A stretch of 64,000 nucleotides of DNA, from contig JAUNDC010000002.1 in the NCBI GenBank assembly GCA_030526355.1, positions 103,616-167,615 of the forward strand, read 5' to 3'. Below are positions 7,835 through 17,004 of the stretch, piece after piece. The position numbers were made by a program, and so were the translations under genes. This DNA is from Bacillota bacterium. Its GTDB lineage: Bacteria > Bacillota > Clostridia > Peptostreptococcales > Anaerovoracaceae. Under the pieces are notes generated by a model. It was not told the DNA's origin. It did no database searches and was given only the letters and a program-made list of their open reading frames with translations. Numbering within the stretch: the first letter of the stretch is position 1; each line of letters begins with the position of its first letter.

Positions 7835-7854
7835 CGTAAACCGGCTGTGTTTTT

Positions 7855-7887
7855 ATGACAAATTCCGCCCGGCAAACAGGCTATAAT
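7855..7887 (+). promoter_or_regulatory. spoIIG-type promoter with extended spacer and possible Spo0A box
   Basis: ATGACA and TATAAT are separated by 21 bp instead of 17. The spoIIG promoter of Bacillus subtilis also has an over-long spacer and is activated by phosphorylated Spo0A. The reverse complement of the -35 region reads TTTGTCATAAAAA, close to the 0A box TTTGTCGAAAAA. It lies 75 bp before spoIIGA. Confidence 0.5.
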
Positions 7888-7961
7888 CATAATTGCCCTG
7901 AACACATAAATATATACATGCTTTGATAACTGAGATAAGGGCGGGAAGGTGGTAATGGCGG

Positions 7962-8795
7962 GTGATCGTATATGGAGAACTGCTTTTTTTTGAAAATGCT
8001 GTCACGGGATATGTGCTGCTGTATTTAACCGGATGCCTGCTGCACCATGTCATCCGGGGAGCAGGCGGCTGGCTGAGACTGGCAGCAGGCGGGATATGCT
8101 GTGGTCTGTTTTCGATGGTGATTTTTCTCCAGATAAAGATGCCGGTTACTGTGCTGATGGAAATTGCATTTTCATTAGTGGTGTGTATTATTGCTTTCGG
8201 AAGAGCAAAGCTTCATATCAAAGCCGCAGTGTTCATCGGCATTACATACTTTATGGGCGGCGTTACCATGGGACTGCTGCTTGCAACAGGCAATACGGGA
8301 ATATACGCTGCTTCAGGTATATATACAGGTGATATGAAGGCTGCGGTGCTGGCGGTATTTACGGCGGTCTTTTTTGCTGCTGCAAAACAGCTGATCAGGG
8401 TATTTTACAAAGCGAAATTTTATAATGAGCATAATTTCAGTGTGGTGATAATGGTGGGTGAATCCAGGGCAGAGGCGGAGGCGTTTCTTGATACGGGAAA
8501 TTGTCTCAAGGATCCCGTGTCGGGCAGCCCGGCTGCTGTAGCTGATGAGATTCTGTGGGAGCGCATGGAATCTGCCGGAATGATCATGCAGGAAAGGTTC
8601 TGCGTCATTCCATATGAAACCGTGGATTCCTCAGGCGTGATGGCGGCTGTCAGGGTGGACTGCATAACTATAGGGGAAAGGTGTATAAGAAACTGCATAA
8701 TAGCAAGGGGCGGTGCAGGCAATGATTTTAAAATGACGGGAAAAGCGGGCTGTGAGCTGCTGCTTTCCAGATATATGGCGGAAACGGGAGTATGA
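7962..8795 (+). CDS. spoIIGA: sigma-E processing peptidase SpoIIGA
   Basis: A 277-residue membrane aspartic protease that removes the pro-sequence of sigma-E in the mother cell after a forespore signal. The N-terminal half holds about five hydrophobic segments (residues 1-150). The C-terminal half holds the catalytic motif [14 protein letters not shown] with the active-site aspartate. The start is GTG at 7962, preceded by a GGTGG-type site. It lies directly upstream of sigE with a 13-bp gap, as in Bacillus. The promoter at 7855-7887 suggests Spo0A control. Confidence 0.9.
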   Translation: MIVYGELLFFENAVTGYVLLYLTGCLLHHVIRGAGGWLRLAAGGICCGLFSMVIFLQIKMPVTVLMEIAFSLVVCIIAFGRAKLHIKAAVFIGITYFMGGVTMGLLLATGNTGIYAASGIYTGDMKAAVLAVFTAVFFAAAKQLIRVFYKAKFYNEHNFSVVIMVGESRAEAEAFLDTGNCLKDPVSGSPAAVADEILWERMESAGMIMQERFCVIPYETVDSSGVMAAVRVDCITIGERCIRNCIIARGGAGNDFKMTGKAGCELLLSRYMAETGV

Positions 8796-8808
8796 AAGGA
8801 GAAGGGAT

Positions 8809-9507
8809 ATGTTCAGAAGGCTTATAATGAAGCTGAAAGCGCTGTTTGGCGAAAGAAACAGGATGTTTTATATAGGGGGAAGTGATACATTGCCTCCGCC
8901 TCTTACAGCTGAAGCAGAACATCGCGCAATAACAGGGTTTATGGCGGGAAGCAAAAAGGACAGAGACCTGCTGATTGAACATAATCTCAGGCTTGTGGTA
9001 TATATTGCCAAGAAATTTGAAAGTGCCGGTGTAAATGTGGAGGATCTGATTTCCATAGGAACCATAGGTCTTATTAAAGCTGTGAATACCTTTAAGATTG
9101 AAAAGAACATAAAACTGGCTACATATGCCTCCAGATGCATCGAAAATGAGATTCTGATGTATCTCAGGAGGAGCAGCAGAATAAAAGGGGAGGTGTCTCT
9201 TGACGAGCCGCTGAACGTTGACTGGGACGGAAATGAGCTGCTTCTTTCTGACATTCTGGGAACGGAAAACGATGAAGTATACGTCCATCTCGAAGAAGAG
9301 GTCAACAGGAAGCTGCTGTGTTATGCTATGAATAAACTTTCATGCAGGGAAAGGGAAATCGTTGAAATGAGGTTCGGGCTTGCAGGAGGAAGAGAGCTTA
9401 CACAGAAAGAGGTGGCTGACAGAATGGGTATATCACAATCTTATATTTCAAGACTGGAGAAAAAGATTATCGGGAGGCTGCAAAAAGAAATAAAAAAACT
9501 GGGATAA
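8809..9507 (+). CDS. sigE: RNA polymerase sporulation sigma factor SigE
   Basis: A 232-residue early mother-cell sigma factor. The N-terminus ([28 protein letters not shown]) is the hydrophobic/basic pro-sequence removed by SpoIIGA; cleavage is expected before the YIGG segment. Region 2 ([27 protein letters not shown]) and region 4 ([31 protein letters not shown]) are intact. I chose ATG 8809 for its AAAGGAGAAGGG site. The gene is followed not by sigG but by an arginine operon, with sigG 4.5 kb downstream. Confidence 0.95.
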   Translation: MFRRLIMKLKALFGERNRMFYIGGSDTLPPPLTAEAEHRAITGFMAGSKKDRDLLIEHNLRLVVYIAKKFESAGVNVEDLISIGTIGLIKAVNTFKIEKNIKLATYASRCIENEILMYLRRSSRIKGEVSLDEPLNVDWDGNELLLSDILGTENDEVYVHLEEEVNRKLLCYAMNKLSCREREIVEMRFGLAGGRELTQKEVADRMGISQSYISRLEKKIIGRLQKEIKKLG

Positions 9508-9521
9508 AGAACAAAAAGTGG

Positions 9522-9550
9522 TTGAAATGTTGGCATGATTGTTGTATTAT
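9522..9550 (+). promoter_or_regulatory. sigma-A promoter of argCJBD
   Basis: TTGAAA, a 17-nt spacer and TATTAT, about 95 bp before argC. It shows that the arginine operon is not simply read through from sigE. Confidence 0.7.
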
Positions 9551-9558
9551 AAATCCCA

Positions 9559-9576
9559 TATTGAATAAATATGCTT
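9559..9576. promoter_or_regulatory. candidate arginine repressor box of argCJBD
   Basis: TATTGAATAAATATGCTT resembles the ArgR/AhrC box WNTGAATWWWWATTCANW, with a good left half and a weaker right half. It overlaps the expected transcription start. A similar, better box lies at the same position of the argGH promoter (52580-52597). Confidence 0.45.
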
Positions 9577-9645
9577 TAATTTACATAAAGATACAAAACC
9601 GTATACGTATTGATTGACGTAACAGACTGAAGAATGGAGGCAGAA

Positions 9646-10584
9646 ATGAGCTACAAAGTATTCATTGATGGCGCAGAGGGCACCACGGGGTTGAAAATAC
9701 ACGAGTATTTCCAGAAGAGAAGTGATATAGAACTTATATACATAGATGCGGATAAACGCAAAGACTTAGAGGAAAGATTGGCATGTGTGAAAAAAGCCGA
9801 TGTTTCCTTTTTGTGTCTTCCTGATGGGGCTGCAAAGGAAATCGCAGCGGCAGCACCTGCTGACTGCAGAATTCTTGACACATCTACAGCCCACAGAACA
9901 GACAGCAGCTGGGTATATGGAATGCCCGAGCTGTGCAGAGAACAGCGGGAGCTGATAAGAAACAGCAATCGTGTGGCTGTGCCGGGATGCCATGCTACAG
10001 GTGTCATATTGCTGACACGGCCGCTTATTGAATCAGGCATTGTCGGCAGGGATTACAATTTCAGTGCCTTTTCCCTTACCGGCTACAGTGGCGGGGGAAA
10101 GAAGATGATAGCTCAGTATGAGTCGGAGGCAAGAAGCGGTATCAGACAGGGCTCAGAAGATCCGCTGGTTTCTCCTCGTCAGTATGGTATTGCACAAATG
10201 CACAAGCATCTGCCGGAGATAATTGCAGCATCAGGTATGTCGGCAAAACCGTCATTCATACCGGTGGTTGCTGATTACTACAGTGGAATGCAGGTGATTG
10301 TTCCGGTAAAAGGTGCAGGAACAATAGAGGAGGTAAGGCGTGTATTCAGAGAATATTATGAAGGACAGCCGATGGTGAGTGTGGTGGAGTCCGCAGACGA
10401 TGGTGGATTCATAGCAGCAAACAGGCTCGCTGGAACCAACAGACTTGAAATTGCTGTAGATGGCAGCGATGAAAATATTATTCTGACGGCAACGTATGAC
10501 AATCTGGGAAAGGGAGCGTCAGGTGCTGCTGTCCAGAACATGAACATAATGCTTGGAATTGAAGAAACAAAGGGGTTGATATAA
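9646..10584 (+). CDS. argC: N-acetyl-gamma-glutamyl-phosphate reductase
   Basis: The NADPH-dependent third step of arginine synthesis, reducing N-acetylglutamyl phosphate to the semialdehyde. The 312-residue protein has the nucleotide motif DGAEGTTGLKI near the start and the catalytic cysteine in VAVPGCHATGVIL (about 114). It is the shorter type of ArgC. I chose ATG 9646 because the GGAGG ribosome site lies inside the longer frame that starts at 9634. It is first in argCJBD and directly abuts argJ. Confidence 0.93.
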   Translation: MSYKVFIDGAEGTTGLKIHEYFQKRSDIELIYIDADKRKDLEERLACVKKADVSFLCLPDGAAKEIAAAAPADCRILDTSTAHRTDSSWVYGMPELCREQRELIRNSNRVAVPGCHATGVILLTRPLIESGIVGRDYNFSAFSLTGYSGGGKKMIAQYESEARSGIRQGSEDPLVSPRQYGIAQMHKHLPEIIAASGMSAKPSFIPVVADYYSGMQVIVPVKGAGTIEEVRRVFREYYEGQPMVSVVESADDGGFIAANRLAGTNRLEIAVDGSDENIILTATYDNLGKGASGAAVQNMNIMLGIEETKGLI

Positions 10585-11808
10585 ATGTCAGAAATAAAAA
10601 CAGTAATAGGCGGTGTATGTGCACCTGCAGGCTTCAGAGCATCAGGCGCAGCCTGCGGAATCAAAGCAGGTTCGGATAAGAAGGATATGGCACTTATCGT
10701 AAGTGACGTTATGTGCAGTGCAGCAGCAGTGTATACGACAAATAAGGTAAAGGGAGCACCACTTGAAATTACCAGAAGAAACATCGAGAACGGCAGAGCC
10801 CAGGCTGTAATTTGTAACAGCGGAAATGCCAACACATGTGCTCCGGGAGGGCTGGAGCTGGCAGACAGGACATGCGAGATAACAGCAGAGGCACTGGGAC
10901 TTGAGAAAACGGATATCGTTGTATGCTCCACAGGTGTAATCGGTCAGAGGCTGGATATAGAGCCTTTTGAAAAGGGTGTACCAGTGCTTGCCGGAAGCCT
11001 CTCATATGATGGAGCAGATGATGCAGCGGAAGCTATAATGACAACAGATACAGTTCCCAAATCAATTGCGGTGGAATTTGAAGCCGGAGGAAAAACCTGC
11101 AGGATCGGCGGAATAGCCAAAGGCAGTGGAATGATAAATCCCAATATGGCTACAATGCTTTCATTTATAACGACGGATGCAGATATCACTCCTGAGCTGC
11201 TCGACAAGGCTCTGAAGGAGGTAGTTGAAACAAGCTATAATCAGATTTGTGTAGATGGAGATACCTCTACAAACGATATGGTTGTTGTTCTGGCAAACGG
11301 GATGGCATCAAACCCGTGTATCGATTGTGAGGGTGAGGATTATACCATATTCAAAACAGCTCTTTCATTTGTTGCGGCAGACCTTGCAAAAAAGCTGGCT
11401 CGTGATGGTGAAGGTGCATCAAAGCTTATAGAGTGCAATGTAAAGGGAGCACCGGATAAAGCCATTGCCCGCAGGATAAGCAAAACCGTTATTTCATCCA
11501 ACCTCCTCAAGGCTGCTATGTTCGGAGAGGATGCCAACTGGGGCAGAGTATTGTGTGCAATAGGGTATACAGACGGTGATTTCAGCACTGATAATATTGA
11601 TGTGACAATGTCGTCTGCAAAAGGAACTGTGTTCGTATGCCAGGGCTCAAGTCACAAGGAATACAGTGAGGAAACGGCATCGGAAATTCTATCCGAGGAG
11701 CAGATAACAATCGATATAGATATGAATCAGGGTGATGGATGTGCTACAGCATGGGGCTGTGATCTTACATACGACTATGTGAGAATAAACGGTGATTACA
11801 GAAGCTGA
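10585..11808 (+). CDS. argJ: bifunctional glutamate N-acetyltransferase/ornithine acetyltransferase
   Basis: ArgJ transfers the acetyl group from N-acetylornithine to glutamate, so arginine synthesis runs as a cyclic pathway. The 407-residue precursor is self-cleaved before the threonine of the motif GSGMINPNMATMLSFITTDA (about residue 190). The C-terminus CDLTYDYVRINGDYRS is typical. The ATG follows the argC stop codon with no gap, implying translational coupling. Confidence 0.95.
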   Translation: MSEIKTVIGGVCAPAGFRASGAACGIKAGSDKKDMALIVSDVMCSAAAVYTTNKVKGAPLEITRRNIENGRAQAVICNSGNANTCAPGGLELADRTCEITAEALGLEKTDIVVCSTGVIGQRLDIEPFEKGVPVLAGSLSYDGADDAAEAIMTTDTVPKSIAVEFEAGGKTCRIGGIAKGSGMINPNMATMLSFITTDADITPELLDKALKEVVETSYNQICVDGDTSTNDMVVVLANGMASNPCIDCEGEDYTIFKTALSFVAADLAKKLARDGEGASKLIECNVKGAPDKAIARRISKTVISSNLLKAAMFGEDANWGRVLCAIGYTDGDFSTDNIDVTMSSAKGTVFVCQGSSHKEYSEETASEILSEEQITIDIDMNQGDGCATAWGCDLTYDYVRINGDYRS

Positions 11809-11850
11809 AACATGATAAGGTGATTTGTATAGATAAAGCAGGAGCGTAAA

Positions 11851-12741
11851 ATGGTAAATCAGAAATATTTGGACAAGGCAGAGGTTTTAATAGAAGCGTT
11901 ACCGTATATTCAACGGTTCAACAGGAAGATAATAGTTGTAAAATACGGCGGAAGTGCTATGATAGATGAAACACTTAAACAAGGTGTGATTGAAGACGTG
12001 GTGCTTCTGAAGCTGGTGGGATTCAAACCGATAATAGTGCACGGTGGAGGCAAGGAAATCAACAGATGGGTCGACAAAGTAGGAATGCAGACGCGATTTA
12101 TTGATGGACTGCGGGTGACTGACAGTGATACAATGGAGCTTGCGGAAATGGTGCTGGCGAAGGTGAATAAAGAGCTGGTTTCAAAAGTTCAGGCTCTGGG
12201 AGTAAAGGCTGCAGGTATCTGCGGTAAGGACGGAGGTCTCCTGAAGGCAGTGAAAAAAATGCCCGACGGCAAGGATCTGGGATATGTAGGAGATATCTCA
12301 GGTGTGGATGTCAAGATACTGAAGGATCTCCTCGAAAAGGACTTTCTTCCGATCGTATTTCCTATAGGAATGGACGAGGAAGGCACAAGCTATAACATAA
12401 ATGCAGATGAAGCGGCAGGAGCTATTGCGACAGCCCTCAAGGCCGAGAAGCTGGCTTATCTGTCGGATGTGGAAGGCGTAAGAAGGGATCCGAAGGATCC
12501 GGAGTCTGTCATATCGGAGCTGTATATCAGCGAGGCCAGTGAGCTTATAGATGACGGAACTATTTCGGGAGGAATGATACCTAAAATACAGAACTGTATA
12601 GATGCAGTGAATAAAGGTGTTTCCAGAGTTCATATAATGGATGGGCGCATACCTCACAGCCTGCTGCTTGAGATTTTCACAAACAAAGGAACAGGCACCG
12701 CAATAATAAAGGAAGGCAGGGAGAAATACTGTAATGAATAA
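11851..12741 (+). CDS. argB: acetylglutamate kinase
   Basis: Phosphorylates N-acetylglutamate, the second step of arginine synthesis. The 296-residue protein has KYGGSAM and VHGGGKEIN in the ATP and substrate sites. It also has an N-terminal helix of about 25 residues before the core, a feature associated with arginine-inhibited kinases, which fits the cyclic ArgJ pathway. A GGAG site precedes the ATG at 11851. It overlaps argD by 8 bp. Confidence 0.95.
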   Translation: MVNQKYLDKAEVLIEALPYIQRFNRKIIVVKYGGSAMIDETLKQGVIEDVVLLKLVGFKPIIVHGGGKEINRWVDKVGMQTRFIDGLRVTDSDTMELAEMVLAKVNKELVSKVQALGVKAAGICGKDGGLLKAVKKMPDGKDLGYVGDISGVDVKILKDLLEKDFLPIVFPIGMDEEGTSYNINADEAAGAIATALKAEKLAYLSDVEGVRRDPKDPESVISELYISEASELIDDGTISGGMIPKIQNCIDAVNKGVSRVHIMDGRIPHSLLLEIFTNKGTGTAIIKEGREKYCNE

Positions 12742-13903
12742 AGAAATGATCAGAAAAACCGACAATGAAAAAATAGTACCGACGTATTCCAGATACGACA
12801 TGGCGGCAGATAAAGGCAAGGGTGCATGCTGCTATGATACAGATGGGAAAAAGTACATAGACTTCACTGCAGGAATTGGAGTGAATTCTCTGGGGTTCTG
12901 CGATGATGCATGGATTGATGCGGTAACTTCACAGCTGAAAAAGCTTCAGCATGTTTCAAATCTGTTCTATACTGAGCCGCAGGTTAAGGTGGCAGAAGCT
13001 CTGACTAAGAGAACAGGTCTGTCAAAGGTTTTCTTCGGCAATTCAGGAGCAGAGGCCAATGAAGCGGCTATCAAAACCGCAAGAAAATACGGAACGACGA
13101 GAAAGGGTGAGAATGTAAATAAAATCATAACTCTCGAAAACTCTTTCCATGGCAGAACAATGGCTGCCATAACAGCGACAGGGCAGGAGCATTATCATAA
13201 GTATTTCACACCGTTCATCGGGGGCTTTAAATACTGCAAAGCCAATGATATAGAGCAGCTTAAGTCTCTGGCAGACGACGAAGTGTGCGCTGTCATGATG
13301 GAAATGATACAGGGCGAAGGTGGTGTTATGAATCTCGATATGGAATTCGTGAAAGCTGCAGAGGAGATATGTGCAGCAAAGGATATTCTGTTTATTGTGG
13401 ACGAAGTCCAGACAGGAATCGGAAGAACCGGAAAACTCTTTGCATACGAGCATTTCGGTGTGAAGCCTGATATCGTTACTTTTGCAAAGGGAATAGGTGG
13501 AGGCCTTCCGATAGGCGGAGCCATTATGGGAGAAAAGTGCTGTGATGTGCTGCAGCCGGGAGATCACGGCACTACATACGGTGGAAACCCTGTTGCATGT
13601 GCTGGAGCATGTGAGGTTCTTAGCAGATTGGATGATGACTTCCTGACAGAAGTTGAGAAGAAGGGAGAATATCTCAGAAACAGACTTATGGAGCTGCCGC
13701 AGGTTAAGAGCGTATCAGGCATGGGACTGATGCTGGGGGTTGAAATAGACGGCAAGGAGGCAGCAGCTGCTGTTAAGGAAGCGCTTGAAGGTGGGCTTAT
13801 GATTCTTACTGCAAAGAACAAAGTGAGAATGCTTCCACCTCTTACAATAACATACGATGAGCTTGATCAGGGAATAGAGATATTCAAAAAAGCATTGATG
13901 TGA
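12734..13903 (+). CDS. argD: acetylornithine aminotransferase
   Basis: A PLP enzyme converting N-acetylglutamate semialdehyde to N-acetylornithine. The 389-residue sequence shows [19 protein letters not shown], the [12 protein letters not shown] segment and the Schiff-base lysine in [14 protein letters not shown] (about 256). The start overlaps the end of argB. It is last in argCJBD. The related enzyme at 1235-2560 is a different subfamily. Confidence 0.95.
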   Translation: MNKEMIRKTDNEKIVPTYSRYDMAADKGKGACCYDTDGKKYIDFTAGIGVNSLGFCDDAWIDAVTSQLKKLQHVSNLFYTEPQVKVAEALTKRTGLSKVFFGNSGAEANEAAIKTARKYGTTRKGENVNKIITLENSFHGRTMAAITATGQEHYHKYFTPFIGGFKYCKANDIEQLKSLADDEVCAVMMEMIQGEGGVMNLDMEFVKAAEEICAAKDILFIVDEVQTGIGRTGKLFAYEHFGVKPDIVTFAKGIGGGLPIGGAIMGEKCCDVLQPGDHGTTYGGNPVACAGACEVLSRLDDDFLTEVEKKGEYLRNRLMELPQVKSVSGMGLMLGVEIDGKEAAAAVKEALEGGLMILTAKNKVRMLPPLTITYDELDQGIEIFKKALM

Positions 13904-14005
13904 TTTGATTAAATCCGAATAAAAGAAACCTGATATGCACATAAATATATTACGACATCGAGCGTTGCTTTAAGGGGAGCAAAAAGGATGTGAGGGTAAT
14001 TGTTT

Positions 14006-14776
14006 ATGGCCGGTAAGGTTGAAATTTGCGGAGTAAATACTTCAAGTCTCCCGAGATACAAAGATAAGGAGATGCAGGAGATGCTGAAGGCCATAAAGGC
14101 CGGAGATATGGATGCAAGAGATGAGTTCATCAGGGGTAATCTGAGGCTTGTACTGAGCGTGATACAGAAATTTTCCGGACGGGGAGAAAATCCTGACGAT
14201 CTGTTTCAGGTGGGCTGTGTCGGACTTATCAAGGCTCTTGATAATTTTGACATGTCACATGGTGTTAAATTCAGCACGTACGCGGTTCCTATGATAATCG
14301 GTGAGGTAAGGAGATATCTCAGAGACAACAACAGCATCAGAGTTTCCAGATCGATGAGAGATATGGCCTACAAGGCTCTGACGGCGAAGGAGAAGTTGGG
14401 CAGGCAGCTGCAGCGGGAACCGGATATAGAAGAAGTTGCCCGTGAGCTCGGGGCTAACAAGGAGGATGTTGTGCTGGCACTTGATTCAATACAGGATCCC
14501 GTATCACTTTTTGAGCCTGTGTTCAATGATGATGGCGATCCTATATATGTTATGGATCAGATAAAAGATATGAAAAACACCGATGCAAGATGGATAGAAA
14601 ACCTTTCTCTGTCCGAAGCTATGAAAAAGCTTTCGGCCAGAGAGCAGCACATATTGACGATGAGGTTTTTTGAAGGGAAAACCCAGATGGAGGTTGCGGA
14701 GGAAATATCCATAAGTCAGGCGCAGGTGTCAAGGCTTGAAAAAAATGCATTGAATTACATGAAGAGGTATGTGTGA
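14006..14776 (+). CDS. sigG: RNA polymerase sporulation sigma factor SigG
   Basis: The late forespore sigma factor. The start MAGKVEICGVNTSSLPRYKD matches the KVEICGV-type N-terminus typical of SigG. Region 2 (NPDDLFQVGCVGLIKALDNF, KFSTYAVPMIIGEVRRYLRD) and region 4 (KTQMEVAEEISISQAQVSRL) are complete. ATG 14006 has GAGGG upstream; an in-frame TTG at 14000 is possible. The 102-bp gap after argD lacks a recognisable sigma-F/G promoter to me. The protein is 256 residues, normal for the family. Confidence 0.95.
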   Translation: MAGKVEICGVNTSSLPRYKDKEMQEMLKAIKAGDMDARDEFIRGNLRLVLSVIQKFSGRGENPDDLFQVGCVGLIKALDNFDMSHGVKFSTYAVPMIIGEVRRYLRDNNSIRVSRSMRDMAYKALTAKEKLGRQLQREPDIEEVARELGANKEDVVLALDSIQDPVSLFEPVFNDDGDPIYVMDQIKDMKNTDARWIENLSLSEAMKKLSAREQHILTMRFFEGKTQMEVAEEISISQAQVSRLEKNALNYMKRYV

Positions 14777-14793
14777 TACGCACACCTCTTTTT
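14763..14793 (+). terminator. intrinsic terminator overlapping the sigG stop codon
   Basis: AGAGGT and ACCTCT arms with inner GTGTG/CGCAC pairing, followed by T residues. The hairpin includes the last codons of sigG. Confidence 0.75.
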
Positions 14794-14892
14794 GGCATAG
14801 TGTTCATATTTCCTTTTACATTACCGAAAAACACCAAATGAACAAAAAACTGTGTTATGATATCAGAACGGACTCAGCAAAGGAGATAGAAA

Positions 14893-15567
14893 ATGATTCT
14901 GGAAAAAAACGAAAAATTTGAAATAAGCGAATCAATGATACCTGCAGGCATGACGGTAACCATCGAGGATGCTAAGGAAACTGCAAAGGTCTTCGGTGAT
15001 CTGAGGATGAGATATCATGCAGCTATCAAGGAGATAAGCACCAAGCTTGAGGTTCTGGATAACGAATTCAGTCTCAGGCATGATTACAATCCGATACACC
15101 ACATGGAATGCCGGCTCAAAAGTATCAAGAGCATAGTTGAGAAAATTCAGCGAAAAGGCTGGCCTATGGAACTGGAATCTGTATATAAGGTAATGGATTT
15201 CGCCGGCGTCAGAGTCATATGTAACTATATGGACGATATATACAGAGTGGAGGAGAGTCTGCTCAGGCAGGATGATATCAGACTTCTCAAAAGAAAGGAT
15301 TATATAAAGAATCCGAAGGAAAGCGGGTACAGAAGTCTGCATCTTGTTGTGGAGGTGCCTATATTCCTGTCAGACAGAACATATAATATGCCGGTGGAGA
15401 TACAGATAAGGACAATAGCCATGGATACATGGGCGAGTCTGGAGCATGAGCTGAAGTACAAGCGAAAGGATGAAATGCCGGGATATGTTGCTCAGGAGCT
15501 GAAAAACTGTGCCAGAGCCATGGCCGAGGTGGACGCTACCATGGAGAGAATACATAAAATGTTCTGA
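14893..15567 (+). CDS. small alarmone synthetase (RelQ/YjbM-type GTP pyrophosphokinase)
   Basis: Single-domain (p)ppGpp synthetase, 224 residues, without hydrolase, TGS or ACT domains. Visible motifs are DFAGVRVICNYMDDIY, the substrate segment RKDYIKNPKESGYRSLH and the catalytic stretch PVEIQIRTIAMDTWASLEHE containing the metal-binding glutamate. The ribosome site is AAAGGAGAT. It lies alone after sigG and before a secreted foldase. Stress or growth-phase control is expected, but no regulatory site is visible. Confidence 0.92.
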   Translation: MILEKNEKFEISESMIPAGMTVTIEDAKETAKVFGDLRMRYHAAIKEISTKLEVLDNEFSLRHDYNPIHHMECRLKSIKSIVEKIQRKGWPMELESVYKVMDFAGVRVICNYMDDIYRVEESLLRQDDIRLLKRKDYIKNPKESGYRSLHLVVEVPIFLSDRTYNMPVEIQIRTIAMDTWASLEHELKYKRKDEMPGYVAQELKNCARAMAEVDATMERIHKMF

Positions 15568-15611
15568 TATATGGATTATCATGATTTTGTTTCACATAAA
15601 AGGAGAGTATG

Positions 15612-16664
15612 ATGAAGAAGAAATTACTGGTTTTGGCGATGTGCCTGATAACGGCAGCATCACTTGCAGCGTGCGGCTCAGCTATGTCCTATGATGACTA
15701 TGACCTTTCGGAATATATTGAACCGGGGAAGTATAAAGGTCTTGAAACCGAAGGGTATACAGTGAAGGTGACAGATGAGGAAGTGGACGATAAGATACAG
15801 GAACAGCTGGAAGCGGCAGCGGAAACTGTGACACTTGTGAAAAATGACGAGGTTAAAATCGGCGACACCGTAAACATAGATTATGTAGGAACCAAGGATG
15901 GCAAGGCGTTCGACAACGGTTCTGCAGAAGGCTATGACCTTGTAATCGGCAGCGGTTCATTCATAGACGGGTTTGAAACGGGACTGGTAAACAAGAAGGT
16001 TGGACAGGAGGTCAAGCTTGAGCTTACATTCCCTGAGGATTACAGCACAGAAGAGCTTCAGGGGCAGGATGTGGTGTTCGATGTCAAGATAAATTCTGCT
16101 ACAAGAAAGGTCGTTCCGGAATACAACAAGGATTTTGTAAAGAAGAATACTGAATATGATTCCGTAAAGGAATATGAGAAGGCCGTGGAAAAGGAACTCT
16201 ATGATTCAAAGGAGGATGAAGCTGTTCAGAATCAGAAGGAGGATCTCTGGTCACAGGCTCTCGAAAATACCGAAGTGAAAAAATATCCTGAAAGAGAGCT
16301 TGAGCATTATATAGAATTCAATGACAAGCAGATGGATGACATGGCAGACGCATATGGCATAAGCAGGGAAGAAATGCTGAGCAAATATAATTTCAAGGAT
16401 GAAGAAGAGTTTGAAAAGGTGAATGACGAAAGCAGCAAGCTCAGAATCAAACAGGAGATGCTCCTTGAATATATAGCTGATAAAGAGGGAATAGAGTATA
16501 CCGAGGAAGAAAAAGAAAAGCTTCTGGCGGATTTCGAAAAGCAGGGCTATGATGAGGATGAAATAGAAGAGCAGACTGGAAGAACGGCAGATGAATATGT
16601 GCATATAGAGCTTCTGTATCAGAAGGTGCTTGATTTTCTTCTTGAGAATGCAGTCATAAAATAG
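15612..16664 (+). CDS. trigger-factor-like peptidyl-prolyl isomerase lipoprotein
   Basis: A 350-residue lipoprotein with a type II signal ending in LAAC (cysteine near residue 20), an FKBP-type domain (DTVNIDYVGTKDGKAFDNGS, GSGSFIDGFETGL, about 75-160) and a trigger-factor C-terminal helical arm (about 170-350). The N-terminal ribosome-binding domain of true trigger factor is replaced by the lipoprotein signal, so the protein should act outside the membrane as a foldase. Two ATGs are adjacent; 15612 has the better 6-nt spacing from AGGAG. A terminator follows. Confidence 0.9.
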   Translation: MKKKLLVLAMCLITAASLAACGSAMSYDDYDLSEYIEPGKYKGLETEGYTVKVTDEEVDDKIQEQLEAAAETVTLVKNDEVKIGDTVNIDYVGTKDGKAFDNGSAEGYDLVIGSGSFIDGFETGLVNKKVGQEVKLELTFPEDYSTEELQGQDVVFDVKINSATRKVVPEYNKDFVKKNTEYDSVKEYEKAVEKELYDSKEDEAVQNQKEDLWSQALENTEVKKYPERELEHYIEFNDKQMDDMADAYGISREEMLSKYNFKDEEEFEKVNDESSKLRIKQEMLLEYIADKEGIEYTEEEKEKLLADFEKQGYDEDEIEEQTGRTADEYVHIELLYQKVLDFLLENAVIK

Positions 16665-16730
16665 CAGAATAATTAAAATGTCAGAAAATAATGATAATTT
16701 CTTTTTTCTGACATTGTATTGAAAAATAAG

Positions 16731-16782
16731 ACAAGGTGTGATAGTATCATTCCATTAGTTTACATATCACCCTTGTTTTTTT
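16731..16782 (+). terminator. intrinsic terminator after the foldase gene
   Basis: ACAAGG-T-GTGATA pairs with TATCAC-C-CTTGT across a loop of about 22 nt and is followed by seven T residues. A second hairpin, TGTCAGAAAA/TTTTCTGACA, lies just upstream at 16679-16713. Confidence 0.75.
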
Positions 16783-16809
16783 ATTTTTCGGGTGATAAAT
16801 AAACTGTGA

Positions 16810-16908
16810 TTCTCTGGAGAGCCTCTTTTAGAGCGCCGAAGGTGTAAGCATGCCGGTATCTGAGCAATATCGGATGTGATCTCTCAGGCAAAAGGACAGA
16901 GCAGATAG
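16810..16908 (+). promoter_or_regulatory. glycine riboswitch (single aptamer)
   Basis: The segment TTCTCTGGAGAGCC, the GCGCCGAAGGTGTAAGC core and the closing TCTCAGGCAAAAGGACAGAG are hallmark glycine aptamer sequences. Only one aptamer is present rather than the usual tandem pair. AGGACA at its 3' end can alternatively pair with TGTCCT at about 16922-16927, just before the terminator at 16935-16963. The controlled gene is an AGCS-family amino acid symporter. Confidence 0.93.
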
Positions 16909-16934
16909 TTTTATATTATTTGTGTCCTCTCCGG

Positions 16935-16963
16935 AAGTCGATTTATTTTTATCGGCTTTTTTT
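16935..16963 (+). terminator. terminator in the expression platform of the glycine riboswitch
   Basis: AAGTCGAT pairs with ATCGGCTT and is followed by a T run, 42 bp before the symporter ATG. It probably switches with the aptamer 3' strand. Whether glycine turns the gene on or off cannot be proven from sequence alone. Confidence 0.7.
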
Positions 16964-17004
16964 GTTTTTATTTATTTTTTATTCATGGAGAAGGAGAAGA
17001 TATT

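Noticed and set aside
8728..9288. 186-codon open frame antisense to sigE
   Set aside because: It lies entirely over the well-conserved sigE and spoIIGA end and has no ribosome site.
9531..9546. sigma-54-like sequence TTGGCATGATTGTTGT upstream of argC
   Set aside because: The -12 element reads GT instead of GC. The same stretch is the spacer of a good TTGAAA-N17-TATTAT sigma-A promoter, and arginine genes are not usual sigma-54 targets.
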